DNA from: Brasenia schreberi
Lineage: Eukaryota; Streptophyta; Magnoliopsida; Nymphaeales; Cabombaceae
NCBI GenBank assembly: GCA_036023115.1
Contig: JAYKKT010000079.1
Coordinates: 15,897,501-15,961,500, forward strand
Length of the DNA: 64,000 bases
Direction: 5' to 3'
How positions within the stretch are numbered: the first letter of the stretch is position 1; each line of letters opens with the position of its first letter. The position numbers were made by a program, and so were the translations under genes. The notes under the pieces are model-generated. The model saw nothing but the letters and a program-made list of their open reading frames with translations, was not told where the DNA came from and ran no database searches. Of the stretch, positions 9,980 to 20,809 are shown one piece after another.

Positions 9980-10960
9980 TAAACCATACTGAGAGATCAT
10001 AATAAACATAATATTTATGTTCACTCAGTTGTTGTGGCGATTCAAGAAGCTTTTCCCAATTGTCATTATAAGTAAGCTAATAATGCCACACCCTAAGCAT
10101 GCTTATCAACCATCCAAATATTGTGAGATTAAGAGCTGGACCATCATACTTGGTACTCTATCTCTACACTTATCTTAATATAATAGACATCTGAATACAC
10201 AACAAATATAATATAATATTATTTTCGAGTATTTGTCTCTTCATAGATGATAGTTTGGGAGTACTTTGAACTTAATGGCTCCAAACTTAATCCACAGCAT
10301 AACTTCCATGGTATTATTATTGAACATATCACCTAAAATATCTTCCTTCAAGTCATCTTCTGTTTCAAAGCAAGAAGCTCGTCATCCATCGGAAGGGTTA
10401 TAGTAATCTCATCCCAGAGCACGTGAGAGTTATTTGTGTCTGATTAATAACACTCGATAAATGTGTTCAACAAGGTATGATCTATCACGATAGAGAAAAT
10501 CTACCTACTCAACCAACCCGCTATCTCATACAATGTCGGCATCCTGGTTCACATGTAACCTATAGATGGCCCACTTTCTCAAAACATTGTATCTATGTAT
10601 ATTGTTACCAACTTTAACAATGTCTACATATCTTATATTTACATAGTTAGTTGAAATCACATTTAACAGTATTATATTCTTTTATCAAATAAATCATTTC
10701 ACTCAAGTTTATCATTACCTCATCCTACCATACTTTATAAGCGACATGACCTTCAAAATTGAGGATCTAACTCTAAAACATCAAGGAGTTCATCATCACT
10801 ACTCTCTATACTATCTTCATCATGCTCTGCACTATTCAACCTAACATCTATACTATCCTCAAATTAAGCCGAAAAACCTACACTATCCTCAAATTAAGCC
10901 GAAAACCTCTTTCTCTTTTTCTTCCTTCCCCTCCTCTTCTTCCTCTATAAAATTCGGCCT
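9980..10960 (-). pseudogene. MAIN-like / plant mobile domain (PMD) relic
   Basis: On the minus strand, around 10480-10370, the translation contains Phe-Ile-Glu-Cys-Tyr, then Ser-Asp-Thr-Asn-Asn-Ser-His, then Leu-Trp-Asp-Glu-Ile-Thr-Ile-Thr-Leu. This matches the plant mobile domain signature found in MAIN-like proteins and in mobile elements (a Glu-Arg-Trp, Thr-Phe-His-Leu-Pro-Trp, Glu-Met-Thr-x-Thr-Leu pattern). Further on, near 10110-10050, Gly-Val-Ala-Leu-Leu-Ala-Tyr-Leu and Gln-Leu-Gly-Lys match the downstream PMD segment. Many stops interrupt it. An acidic stretch near 10860-10780 could be its N-terminal part. It is a decayed mobile-element gene rather than a host MAIN gene. Confidence 0.65.
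10850..10910. repeat. 30-bp tandem duplication
   Basis: 'actatcctcaaattaagccg' starts at 10852 and again at 10882, two adjacent copies of a 30-bp unit. Confidence 0.9.
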
Positions 10961-11473
10961 GTGCATCATCAAGGGATGGCATCGTGGTCTTGACATACAT
11001 CACTTAGCTTTGAAAGATGGCGACAACAATAGATCTGGCAGGGTCAGCGATAACGAGAGCAGACGAAAGATAAAAGGAGAGAGAGAGATGAATCCAGTTG
11101 AGTTTGGAGATATCGTGAGATTTTTTTAAAATGTACAGGAGTATTTGGGAAATCGTGAAAACAAAAAGGTCTTTCTACAGTAATTCGGGTGGCGCTATAG
11201 TAATCCCCGTCGCCAATTGTGCTCTATCTTGTTTATACCAACATTCAACTCCAAAAGAAAGCACCATAAAAGGTAAAGAAATTTCTGATCGAAAGAATTC
11301 TTAATCCCTTGAAAGCGAAAGGATCATGTTATGCTCACTCTCCAATTTTATATGATGAAAATTCTGTTAAGCCAAATTGGAGGGATTATGGTAATTTTTT
11401 ATAAGAAAATGCTCTATTATGGAGAGTTTTCTAATAAGCCATACAAATCCCATTAGCGTAGACATCCCGCTGT

Positions 11474-11500
11474 CAATATTCCTTCAAATACCTATATATA
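11474..11500 (+). promoter_or_regulatory. Core promoter of peptide copy 4
   Basis: 'caatattcc' at 11474-11482 is followed by a good TATA box, 'ctatatata', at 11492-11500, about 120 bp before the ATG. Copy 2 keeps the same spacing and flanking bases in its own promoter, which supports this as the real promoter. Confidence 0.6.
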
Positions 11501-11622
11501 GGAAAATCATGTTTAGGTACCATTGCAAGAAACAGAGAAACAGAAGCAGTGAGCCTACAGGGTGCACGAAGCCTGTGTTTTTCGTGTGCACCTCTACTAT
11601 CTTTTATCGGCTCAACCGGACC

Positions 11623-11826
11623 ATGGCTCGGGTCGTATTCTGCAGAATTATGCTGGTTATCGTGGCGATCATACTGGCCGGTGCGCCACTGGTGGCAGCT
11701 GATGAAGGCTTTAATACATTGCCTCCATCTCAAACCCTTCCTGGCGGTTCTGCGCATACCTCCTTTAATCCTCACCCTCTCGTGGCTGCAGTCCTTGCTT
11801 TTGTTGTCATCATCATCTTCCTGTGA
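11623..11826 (+). CDS. Small secreted AG-peptide-like protein, copy 4 (67 aa)
   Basis: The signal peptide covers residues 1 to about 25 (Met-Ala-Arg-Val-Val, an Ile/Val/Leu-rich core, Pro-Leu-Val-Ala). The middle is Asp-Glu-Gly-Phe-Asn-Thr-Leu-Pro-Pro-Ser with a Gly-Gly-Ser-Ala-His stretch. The tail is Phe-Asn-Pro-His-Pro-Leu, then Ala-Ala-Val-Leu-Ala-Phe and a hydrophobic end closed by TGA. The short polar Gly-Ser-Ala stretch before a terminal hydrophobic segment fits a GPI-anchor signal. Start chosen by context ('accatggct'), by promoter distance and by equal length with copy 2. The frame is open upstream, but that part is the transcribed leader. Predicted to be secreted and anchored at the outer plasma-membrane face. 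The closest known class by layout is arabinogalactan peptides; this is inference. Confidence 0.7.
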   Translation: MARVVFCRIMLVIVAIILAGAPLVAADEGFNTLPPSQTLPGGSAHTSFNPHPLVAAVLAFVVIIIFL

Positions 11827-11974
11827 TCTTATATACATTTTGTATTAATTGATGAGTTGGATGCCCATTTTATGTATTTGGGCCTTGCTTTAGTCTTCAA
11901 AAAATTTAAGTTCTTGCTTCGGGTTGTGATTGGCGTAGTTCAGTTATTGGAAAAATGTAATTTACAATTCACCT

Positions 11975-12080
11975 AGAGACTTAGCTCATTTGGCAGGGCT
12001 CGATGAGCAGGTGGTGAGTTCGGTTCCCATGGCAGGGGGGCATGTGTGTAAGGTTTCGTCCTCCCCTAAAAAAAATGAAA
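11975..12080 (+). mobile_element. SINE-like tRNA-derived element
   Basis: 'cttagctcatttggcagggc' resembles a tRNA-type A box. 'ggtgagttcggttccc' resembles a B box about 40 bp further on. The element ends in 'cctaaaaaaaatg', an A-rich tail. It does not fold into a true tRNA with an anticodon loop that I can recognise. Confidence 0.5.
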
Positions 12081-12119
12081 ATGAAGAAGTAATATACAGT
12101 ATTTCACAAAGTGCAATAC

Positions 12120-12450
12120 TGCACCTGGCTAGAGTGCCAATTCACAAGCTGAAGATCATGAGTTACAATACCCCGGGCTTCAGTCCCCCCTAACCCCATG
12201 TTTACCTTAAAAAAGTACTATAAGATTGTTTTATAATAACGAATTAGAAATAGTGAGGATTTGCAACATAATTTTGAATTGTATCACAAAACCTCATGCT
12301 TATGGTATTAAAAAAGCGATACGGAAAAAAAATACTAAATTGGTATACAATAGCACATTTGGTTAGGGAGTTGACTCACAAGTTGAAGGTCATGAGTTTG
12401 ATATCTGGGTTGTGGATCTGGCTTGGGCCTCCCCACTGTTCCAAAGAAAA
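12120..12450 (+). mobile_element. Two further SINE-like fragments
   Basis: At about 12126-12195 ('tggctagagtgcc', 'gatcatgagtta', 'cagtccccc') and at about 12350-12445 ('tttggttagggagttg', 'ggtcatgagtttga', then 'ccccactg') are degenerate A-box/B-box pairs with the same arrangement as the element at 11975. The two short A-runs after them could be tails. Confidence 0.35.
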
Positions 12451-14104
12451 AAAAGCACTAAATAATCAACTATTTCTGCAATACAGCCTAAGTTTCAAGA
12501 TATTTCATTAAGTCCATTCTTGAAAGCATATTGCAAATACATTCTTGTTCCTTGAGAAAATTTAGTTGATACTACACCTCTCTAGAGGCACAGTGAGAAA
12601 TGTTAGTAAGATAGGGCACTTACTGGATGAACAACCAATGGTTCGTGCAAACCTTGCAAAGCAGGCTTTAAATCATTATTTTGAAAACCTACATGGCCTT
12701 TTATGGTACCGATGTTTTATTACTCTTGTGTATCTTGTAAAAGCATATCTAAAGTTTGACTTTCTGAAAAATAATGTCTAACTGTACACAAAGAAGGTTT
12801 CTTTTCTCGAATTTCATGATCATATTTTTAATTTGATTTTCATGCATCATCAAACGATCCGAGGTGCTTCGTGCTCCAACAGAAACACACGCTGTTACAA
12901 AAGAAGCATCTACCGCCCTTGAGTTGCACACAATTGCCATACCGTTTCCTGCATTAAAAGTTGATTGTTCAGAAATAAAAGCATTGTGAGAGACGCGTCA
13001 GGCCAATGTTTCGGGCACCACACCATATTAGTCCAGCTATGTTTCTTCGTATTGATAAAGGACACGACTGGCAAAATTGTGGCTTGCAAAAAGAATAATA
13101 AGACAACTCAGGCCCAACAAGAAGGATACGTCTACTATTCATCATCCATAATATCACTAATCAAATAATAAATTATATTTTTCAAATAAGAACTATTCAA
13201 CATTCTCAATATCATATGCAATATCATCGCCTGGTTCTCTCATTTGTATGTTTATTTAAACATGTACATAGAATGATCTATGCTAATTTATAATGCTTTC
13301 ATATTGATATAATTGCCAACAAGAAAAGATAAGCGGTATCAAATATTTGCATATGCCAATGTGGATATAATAAATAATACCAAATGAAGAGATAATGTTA
13401 TTACTACTAAAAAAGTTGGGCTGAAGCATGATAGCTCATGTACCATATATTTTAGTGGTTGATCACACTTTGACACTAATAATAGAAACATTATAGACCT
13501 ATTCCTAGAAAGTAGTACCAACCCAGTGTTATATTAAACAGTGATAAAGGAGCCCATGTATGGCATCAACATCCTATAATCAACAAGACACTAGACATCA
13601 TTTATATATACAATACGATGAATAACAATATCAACATTACCTTCCTGTGTGAAAACTCGTGAGTATATGTCACAACAATGTGTCACCTCCTTCAAATACT
13701 CTCTATAAGCTTCATGCTACCATAACTCTCCCTACTCCAAAAGTTTATCGATGACTCTACCCACGTTTTCCATCTCGCATAACTTTTACCCACTTATTCT
13801 CAAATACCCATATAAGGAAGGTCATCTTTGTTTGATACAATTATCCAAATTTTAGTTGTCTTGTAATGTTTTTATCAATAGAAGACACAATATGATCACT
13901 AAGGAAGTCTACAAATGTGATATCAGAAAAGGGTCACAACTAAAGGACTTAGTCGTAGAGACTCCTCATGCTTGCTACCACTATTGCAACTGTGACGTTT
14001 CACATTCTATTTTTTTGCTAGTTTATATAATTTCTTAACCTTTCTCATATAACACTCTTTCTTGTCATGCTCTCACATTAACAACTCCCTTTTTGTTGAT
14101 ATGT
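12451..14104. other. AT-rich stretch, no gene recognised
   Basis: Only short frames without recognisable motifs. It lies downstream, on the minus strand, of the Mutator-like transposase relic and may contain that element's terminal region, but no terminal inverted repeat was found. Confidence 0.4.
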
Positions 14105-14803
14105 TAGATGATCTCTCTCTATTGTAGTAAATGTATGTCTCTTCTATAGTAGTATATTGAGGACTCAACTACTCATCTAGCATCTTTATCAATTCATCCC
14201 ATTGTTATCGATTAAGATGCTGCCTTAACTTTTAGATAACTATCTCCATCTTAGCTATCATTCTTTTATCCTCATCAATATAATTGATAGTATAGGGAAT
14301 TTCCACCTCCATGTAAAGTTTCCTTAAAAAATGATCAATTGATAACAACTATATCAACCTAAAAATTTTATGAGAACGTTCATCTAGTGAGTATACGACA
14401 ATCCATATGAACATCATAATGTATACTCACATGTAGCTAGGTTTCTACTTATTATCTCGACACAATTCACTTCCTTTATAATCAACTCATTGGCATACCT
14501 TGACATTCTTTCCTATATATTTATAATGATATCTTATGTGCACTCAATATAATGCTTGGTAATGGTTTTAGATTCCTTGAATGACTTTTTCAATTCTATA
14601 AACTATAATTCCATCAATAAATGCATATGTCTACATATTGCATCCAAATTCTTAATTGAGCTACCAAGAAATTATTTCTATCATACGTGCACACTCTTAA
14701 CCTTGTCAGTCATATGAGTGTCACAATTAATCACTCTATTTATCCATATTGACACTATTCTTTTATTATATAGGCCCAATAACTGTTCTTTAAGGTAGAA
14801 GCA

Positions 14804-14925
14804 CACAACAAAGAAAATTTTCACTTTGCCTCAATTATAATCACTATCTTAGTATAACTACACAATAAAGAAAATTTTCACTTTGCCTCTATTATAGTTA
14901 CTACCTTAGTATAACTTCTCTTATT
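14804..14925. repeat. 57-bp tandem duplication
   Basis: 'cacaacaaagaaaattttca' at 14804 recurs as 'cacaataaagaaaattttca' at 14861, and both copies continue alike through 'ctttgcctc' and 'cttagtataact'. It lies inside the MULE relic and disrupts it. Confidence 0.85.
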
Positions 14926-15183
14926 TGATGACTCAATGACCTTCTAACTCGTACCAAATGTAACAACTATATCTTTATTACTTGTCAACTTGATAACATA
15001 TCCTTCAATGTTTTTACCAATGTGATGTCTACATAAAAATTATGTTGCCTTTAGAAATACGACATAAATGACATTCATCAGTGCTAGATCATGATCTCTT
15101 CAAATTAAATGCAAGTGGATGTTTGGGTTGTATAACTCTCTGGCACTTTTCAATACTGAAATATAATTTTCTTCCTTATCTAC

Positions 15184-15305
15184 GTATGGTACTGGTGACA
15201 ATCTAAATCATATACCCTTGGAAATACATAAACACAATGTCACTAACAATATTTGTATCCAATATTTTTGATGTCATGTATGGTACTGGTGACAATCTAA
15301 ATCAA
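15184..15305. repeat. Direct repeat, 94 bp apart
   Basis: 'gtatggtactggtgacaatc' and the next seven bases occur at 15184 and 15278. The second copy is within the MULE coding relic and indicates a local duplication after inactivation. Confidence 0.8.
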
Positions 15306-16142
15306 CTATTGTAGAATAGTTTGACAACTCATCTCCTCTTTTCTAATTTTTATTATTAAATTGTAAATATGTTGGGTCATGCTAATATTTGACTCATCAA
15401 CTATCTTTAAATGTGATAGGATATGCTTGAGCTTGCAATGAATTTTGGTCATGTCCTTTATCATACTATCTCAAATTCACTCAATCTGCTTCCATAACCT
15501 TAAGATATAATTCTAGAAGGTGAGTATGTGTCTCACATGTCCTATCAATAAAAATGGGTACTCAACCTTTTTAGTGCTCATCCACTAATACTTTTGACAA
15601 CAATTTTTCTCTCCTATATTTGTCACTTTTTTCACACCTAATCATACCTTATTTGTTATTCCTTTACTTTTTGAAAGAAGAATGACTATAACAATATTGT
15701 GCTTTCTCCCACTATCTCTTATATATGATAAGTTTATTCATACTACAAAAACACTTCATTTGTTGCAAATACAAATGAATAATCAAGTCCATTGCCTACA
15801 CAGTTAACCAATATGTCGTCAAGTTCATAAGTCAACCAGTCAAAAAATATCAAATCCATTCTTATCATTTATAGTAGATCTGTATGGTATAACAAACATT
15901 TTCATCATTCTTTGAATATTTAGAATCTAGTTCATCATAATAAATACTTTCGAACGAGTTTATTGCCGTCTTAGAATACATTATAACATAGGATAAGGGG
16001 ACAAGTATATATAGGTATATATAAAAGAGAAATACCAACAAACATAGTTGTGCCCACCTTGTCGCCTCATTGTCATGACCTTCCTATCAGAGATATGCAA
16101 TTGATGATGTTCTCAATAAGAGAAATGTCAGGCCATATTTTG

Positions 16143-16380
16143 TCTCTTATATAGATGCGACAATACTATGTTTCATCTCTTATGGAGCTGCGAAAAGTCA
16201 CGTATGTTCTCTTATGAAAACTATAAAGAAGAAAATACAATGAATTTTGTCACAACTTTGTTGCATTTCTTTCTTTTATTCAATCTCGGTTTATCCACGA
16301 TCTTTCTCTTATGAGGATGTGACGAAGCCCTTGTTTGTTCTCTTATAGAGATGGAAAAAAGCCACTTCTTTATCCCGATT
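16143..16380. repeat. Periodic 32-bp repeats 'tctcttatrgagatg'
   Basis: The motif 'tctcttatrgagatgygac' or a close variant begins near 16143, 16175, 16208, 16303 and 16338. The spacings are 32, 33, 95 (three units) and 35 bp. A single inverted copy lies near 16110. Such arrays are typical of subterminal regions of DNA transposons, here upstream of the MULE transposase relic. Confidence 0.65.
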
Positions 16381-18117
16381 TTGGTGCAAAAATGAAGAAT
16401 AATGAATTTTTATATTTACTCTTAAAAGAATAGAGGAAAGATATTTACAATACCGTCTTTTAGTATCGAATTAATCACACAACATAAATTATAGTAGAAT
16501 TTATTCTCCTTTCATTCTCTAATTCCGAAACAACCTTCATTGATTCTTTTGAAACTTTGTGGATTCTTAGATTCATATGTTTTCTTTTTAAAATATTGAA
16601 TAAAAACTCATAATGCATGAAGCATGTGAAAAAGGACTCTGAACAATTATTGTAAGCAACCGTAAAGGATGTCAAATCATGCAATGAGGTATGCGTTACA
16701 AGATAAAAAAGGACAAGGATGATGTTAGGGTACTTTTAAAAAAAAGTGTGTCAATAGTAAAAGAGGTGTGACAATAGTGATTATAGTTATAGACTAGAAA
16801 TCATGTAGCTAAGGTGGAATGAGATGGTAACTTACATTGGTGAACAAGGCGCTTGTGGAGATGGCCCCGGTTGCGTCGAGGATACCTACCCCTAGCAATG
16901 GCAACGAAGCGGAGCGAGGCGAGCTTTCACTCCATCCATGGCCACCCCACATTGGAGACCTTTTATTAGGCCACACGCCGTCCCACTACATGGGTCTTGT
17001 GGATCAAGCATTGGCTTGACACTCACTTAAGTATACTTCAACCTAATAAAAATAATTAAAAAATGAGTTAATATCATATATTTCATATGAATTTGATATA
17101 TATATATATATATATGTCACAGTGTGGGGCTGTGGTGGGTTTACCTCATACGCTACACCGCCCCGCCCTGCAGCAGCACGGGATTGCCATCCTTTTTTAT
17201 GATGTCATGCATTTTGTTTTATTCATTATGCGTTTACTACTAAAGGGAATTAAAGTATATTTCCTTGCTCGTTGGCAACCACGTCACTGATTTTCCTTTT
17301 TCCAAAATTTGAAGGTAAGTTTAATTAATTTCACCGGTGTTGGCTATCATGTGAACGTTTACCTTTTCTTTAGAAACCATTCTTGGCTTGACTTTAGAAT
17401 ACAAGGTTTGAAAGCGTTAATAACATTTGCCTTTGTATTGAATGGCCGGATAAATCTGAATCCATCGAGACGGGTAAGAATGGTAGATGAACCTAGTTTT
17501 CCATAGTCGAGCTAAGTTTGACTGAACTCTGGCTCATTCTGGTTTGGTTCGATCTGAGCTGAACACGGGCAGGGTACATTCAACTTGTTTAAATGAAGAG
17601 TCATCTTTCATTCACAGTGGAATGGTTTAAGTAAATGAAAGGTCATTCTGGTTTGGTTTTTATTTTAGCATGTCCATTGAAGGTTAACCTCCTAAAATAA
17701 CATAAAGTATTTACTGAAAAAAAAAACATCATTGACATTGAAAACATATTCGACCACAGATGTCACAAAAATAATATCAAGGAAAAACTTTACAAAATTA
17801 TCATGTAGTTTCCTAATTTTATGTTATAGTACCTCAATTTTTCAACGTTTCGAGAGGCATATGAGTATTTTATCGTTGATCAATTAGAGACCTAAAGTTT
17901 TTATTGTTGATGAAATAAAAACATTATAACTAACGATATTTGTTTTTCGTATGTGTCATAAGAACCTCAAGTCTCTATTTCGTTAATCATAAATAACAAA
18001 ATTTCTATTCTATTAATAAAGAAAACATCATATTCGCCTTAAAAGATTATGAACCTGAAGTTCCAAAATGCAAAAATTGAAAAACCATAAGATAGTTTCG
18101 TGTAGGCTCAACCCAAG
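16381..18117. other. No gene recognised
   Basis: AT-rich sequence with a short TA run at 17098-17116 and a Gln/Leu-type frame at 17087-17290 that resembles no family. No splice-supported exon was found. Confidence 0.4.
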
Positions 18118-18149
18118 GTGATTACATTTCACTTGGAAGGAACACCAAG

Positions 18150-18355
18150 CTTGTTGGGTCAAATTCATGTTTTGCCGGAAATCGGTAGTTATAATCTTTG
18201 TGTTCAGTCTCGTGTCCTGTCATGTTATTTCGTGTTTGTAGATGGTCAAGCTGAATACAACCAAATTTTCTCGTGGTACTTTGGTGGACACAAATGTATA
18301 CTTTTCGGGTTGTGTTATTGTCCGGCATTATGTGTCCGAAATTGCCATACCTACT
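18150..18355. mobile_element. MITE-like element ending in 'gaaattgcca'
   Basis: Rich in 'gtgtc', 'cgtgt', 'gttgggt' words and ending 'ccgaaattgccatacc'. This matches a common plant hAT-type MITE end (TGGCAATTTCG). Related pieces lie near 25527, 49340-49375 and 51695-51838. The 104-codon frame over it is not a gene. Confidence 0.45.
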
Positions 18356-18569
18356 CAAACCTCTTAAGTATGAACAATCACATAAACATGGTCGACAGTA
18401 AGAACAAATTGCAAAATGACAACCCTACATAATCAAGATTTACGCGCATATATATGTGAAGCTACAAAATGAGTTTATTATATGTAGATAAATATAGTGA
18501 ACATCAAAACCAGCAACGCATACATATAAATGAAATAGTCCTCCATACGAAGCAGCAGGTAGCATCAGA

Positions 18570-18776
18570 TCACACGAAATGCATGAAAAGCCCGAGGAAG
18601 GCGAAGACCGCTGCAAAAACAGGGTGAGGAATGAAGTCCGGATGAGCGGAGCCGGGGACAGGAGGACTGGCGCTTCCTGCTGCAGCGTTTTCGGCACTCG
18701 CAAATGCCACAACCAGGATGACGATGGCCATGGCCAACAATGCTCTCCTGCAGAATGAAGCAGAGAACTTGGCCAT
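18570..18776 (-). CDS. Small secreted AG-peptide-like protein, copy 5 (68 aa)
   Basis: The signal peptide (residues 1 to about 28) starts Met-Ala-Lys-Phe and ends Ala-Phe-Ala-Ser-Ala. The mature region Glu-Asn-Ala-Ala-Ala-Gly-Ser-Ala-Ser-Pro-Pro-Val-Pro-Gly-Ser-Ala-His is Ala/Ser/Pro-rich, as in arabinogalactan peptides with hydroxyproline sites, and it offers a Gly-Ser-Ala GPI attachment site. The tail is Phe-Ile-Pro-His-Pro-Val-Phe, Ala-Ala-Val-Phe-Ala-Phe and a hydrophobic end. I start at Met 18776; a Met five codons upstream is possible but lacks the context ('ccatggcc') shared with copy 6. This is the copy that most resembles a classical AG peptide. Confidence 0.75.
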   Translation of the reverse strand: MAKFSASFCRRALLAMAIVILVVAFASAENAAAGSASPPVPGSAHPDFIPHPVFAAVFAFLGLFMHFV

Positions 18777-18890
18777 GGAGTCAAGAATCAAGGTTGTCGT
18801 TGATGAAGAGAAGGCTTAGATATGTGATCTTGCTTCACCTGCAATTGCTCGATAGAAACCTTTCTAATGGCTTTTGTGAAGAGCTTGGGT

Positions 18891-18900
18891 TCTTAAATAG
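18891..18900 (-). promoter_or_regulatory. TATA box of peptide copy 5
   Basis: On the minus strand 'ctatttaaga' lies about 115 bp before the start codon, followed by an AT-moderate leader with no upstream ATG in frame, as expected for a short 5' UTR. Confidence 0.5.
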
Positions 18901-19079
18901 AGTTTTCACTGAACCGAACCGTGCTGAGTGGAGCACACAGAACCGGGTAAGCAGCACACAGATGGCTGTTACGAAGGCTTGAAAAATGGACTTGAAGAAT
19001 ACCACCGTTCAATTGTTTTGTTTTTTTAGTTACAAGAGGATGCCGAATTCTTACGCACACACACACCCGCACATGCACC

Positions 19080-19145
19080 CTCAACGAATCAAACTCTCCA
19101 CCAGCAACAACGGCGCTAGAGCGTCTGGCCATTGAACCTATGCTC
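19080..19145 (-). mobile_element. SINE-like fragment
   Basis: On the minus strand a 'taggttcaatggccagac' A-box-like word is followed by 'gagtttgattcg', a B-box-like word. It lies next to a short (CA)n. Fragmentary. Confidence 0.3.
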
Positions 19146-19669
19146 TTCGTGCTCATTCAATTGTTTTATGAACAATTGACATCAATTTAGGGCGATCTCA
19201 AAACCTTATAATTCCTAAACTGAATCCAATCTAGTTCTCATTGCTTTTGGTTGACAGGAATGTAATTTAAATTTTTTAAGAAATTTAAAAAAAGTACAAA
19301 GGATATTATTATTATACTCATTTAACTCAAAAACAATGATTAAACCTTAGTAAATAGTATCATAAGTGAACGTATATGATTGTGGGCTGAATATATAAGA
19401 GAAAGGTGTATATACGACAATCGTTTGAGATTTCCTATATTCTTTCCCTAAAGTTGAATTGAACAATATTAAAATATTGGACTGCCGTTTGTAACAAATA
19501 AATATGGTGATGATTTCAGGCTGGCTAGTTTCGCTGTAAAGCTGGCTCGCATTTCCTCTGATAGGCAAGTTGGCGTTAGGCAGAGCCTAACAGACGAATG
19601 CATGCCTGAGGTATTGATTGACTGGGAGCCTTAACTTGAAAGTTTTTTTCGGGTCAGCCCGGCCCCTAG

Positions 19670-20180
19670 ACAAGGAAGCACAGCTTCTTGTGTAATTCGT
19701 GTCACATCTTAGTTGGCACAAAAAAATAAAATAACATGAAACAAATATCATTAAGCACGAATTTGCTGGCAATATAACACAGATGAAAACATAAATCCAA
19801 AAATGTCCGTGTTCATGTCTACCTAAAGTGACACGAAATAATCGAGTTATATATGTTCCAGCTGACCAGCCAAACGATAATGTCATGCATCATCGAACTG
19901 TTAAGCAGTTGGCTTCTTTTATTTGCTTCCGAAAGTTGAATTGACAATATTATAAAGTATTGCAAGACGTTTTCTACAAGTAAATCGGTGTCAATTTCAG
20001 GGTGGCAAGTTTGGTTTTATGGCAGCATAACGAAACATACATGTAGAAGCTCAACACAAACATGACCCAAAATGTTTATATTCATGTATACCCTGAAATA
20101 AATAACAAGAAAATCATATTGTCATAATCGATTTTCAACACAAATATGATTGGATACACGAAATAATTAACGATATTATA
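19670..20180. mobile_element. Two MITE-like relics with 'gtgtc/cacga' words
   Basis: Segments near 19690-19845 and 19995-20175 share 'aaaatgt(cc/tt)(g/a)t(g/a)ttcatgt' and 'cacgaaataat' blocks in the same order, so they are two copies of one short non-autonomous element. Ends resemble the 'tggcaa' MITE family seen elsewhere here. Confidence 0.4.
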
Positions 20181-20239
20181 TACACTGGGTATGTATATAT
20201 ATGTATAATAGATACTGATATATGTATATATATAGCATA

Positions 20240-20565
20240 CTTAGCTGCTAGTAAATTCAAAAAAATCTCAATCATTCATATTTGGTGATAGATAGTTGAG
20301 ATTTGAATGTATAAAATAAAAATACATATATCCTTTTTTGTAGGTACACTTTATTCACACAAGTATTTTATTTTTAAAATTTCAAATATCAATTATTCGT
20401 GAATGGTTGTGATTTGAATTTATAAAATAAAAAATACATGTATACTTTTTAGAGGTACACTTTATTTATACAAGTACTTTTATTTTTTAAATTTCAAATC
20501 TCAACCAATGATCGTAAAAAATGAATGATTGAGATTGTTTTTGATTTGTTAGCATGCGATATCAT
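20240..20565. mobile_element. Foldback MITE with internal 110-bp direct repeat
   Basis: 'aatctcaatcattcat' at 20264-20279 is matched by its exact complement 'atgaatgattgagatt' at 20521-20536, with weaker inverted similarity extending outward ('caaatcaaaaa') and inward ('gttgagatttgaa'). Inside, 'ttgaatgtataaaataaaa' at 20303 and 'ttgaatttataaaataaaa' at 20413 are direct repeats. Confidence 0.65.
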
Positions 20566-20809
20566 ATACCAGTTTCTCTCTTTCTCTCTCTTTATATATA
20601 TAACCAGAAAAGTCTTATCCATGTCTACTTAAGTAAGACAAACACAAAATGAACACCAAAAATTCAACCAAACCATTAAATTGCTGTCATTATTTGGTTC
20701 TAATAACAAAACTTCTAGTGTAGATATGGATATGTTGTTTTAAGCTTTCTATACACTATTACAGAAGTGGATTTTTTTTTTGCTGTTGGCCTAAACTACC
20801 GGTCTTCAA

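Larger units (their letters stand above)
14105..15650 (-). pseudogene. Mutator-like (MULE) transposase relic
   Basis: Read on the minus strand from 15650 down, the segments follow the order of a plant MULE/FAR1-type transposase. These are an Ile-Tyr-Asn-Leu-Ile-Ile-Lys-Ile-Arg stretch (about 15390-15360), Asp-Lys-Glu-Glu-Glu-Asn-Tyr (about 15190-15165), Arg-Asp-His-Asp-Leu-Ala-Leu-Met-Asn (about 15102-15076), Phe-Leu-Lys-Ala-Thr then Phe-Leu-Cys-Arg-His-His-Ile-Gly-Lys-Asn-Ile (about 15062-15015). A C-terminal Tyr-Thr-Ile-Asn-Tyr-Ile-Asp-like segment follows near 14280. The Asp in the RDHDLAL block corresponds to the second catalytic Asp of the family. Stops and frameshifts are frequent, so it is inactive. 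Confidence 0.75.

Noticed and set aside
11473..11848. Frames overlapping peptide copy 4 on the opposite strand and in another forward frame
   Set aside because: They are shadows of the conserved peptide gene; the peptide frame is the one kept among paralogues.
11975..12080. Possible real tRNA gene
   Set aside because: A- and B-box-like words are present, but no complete cloverleaf with anticodon stem could be made; an A-rich tail favours a SINE.
18118..18432. 104-codon plus-strand frame
   Set aside because: It lies over a MITE-like element ending in 'gaaattgcca' and has no protein features.
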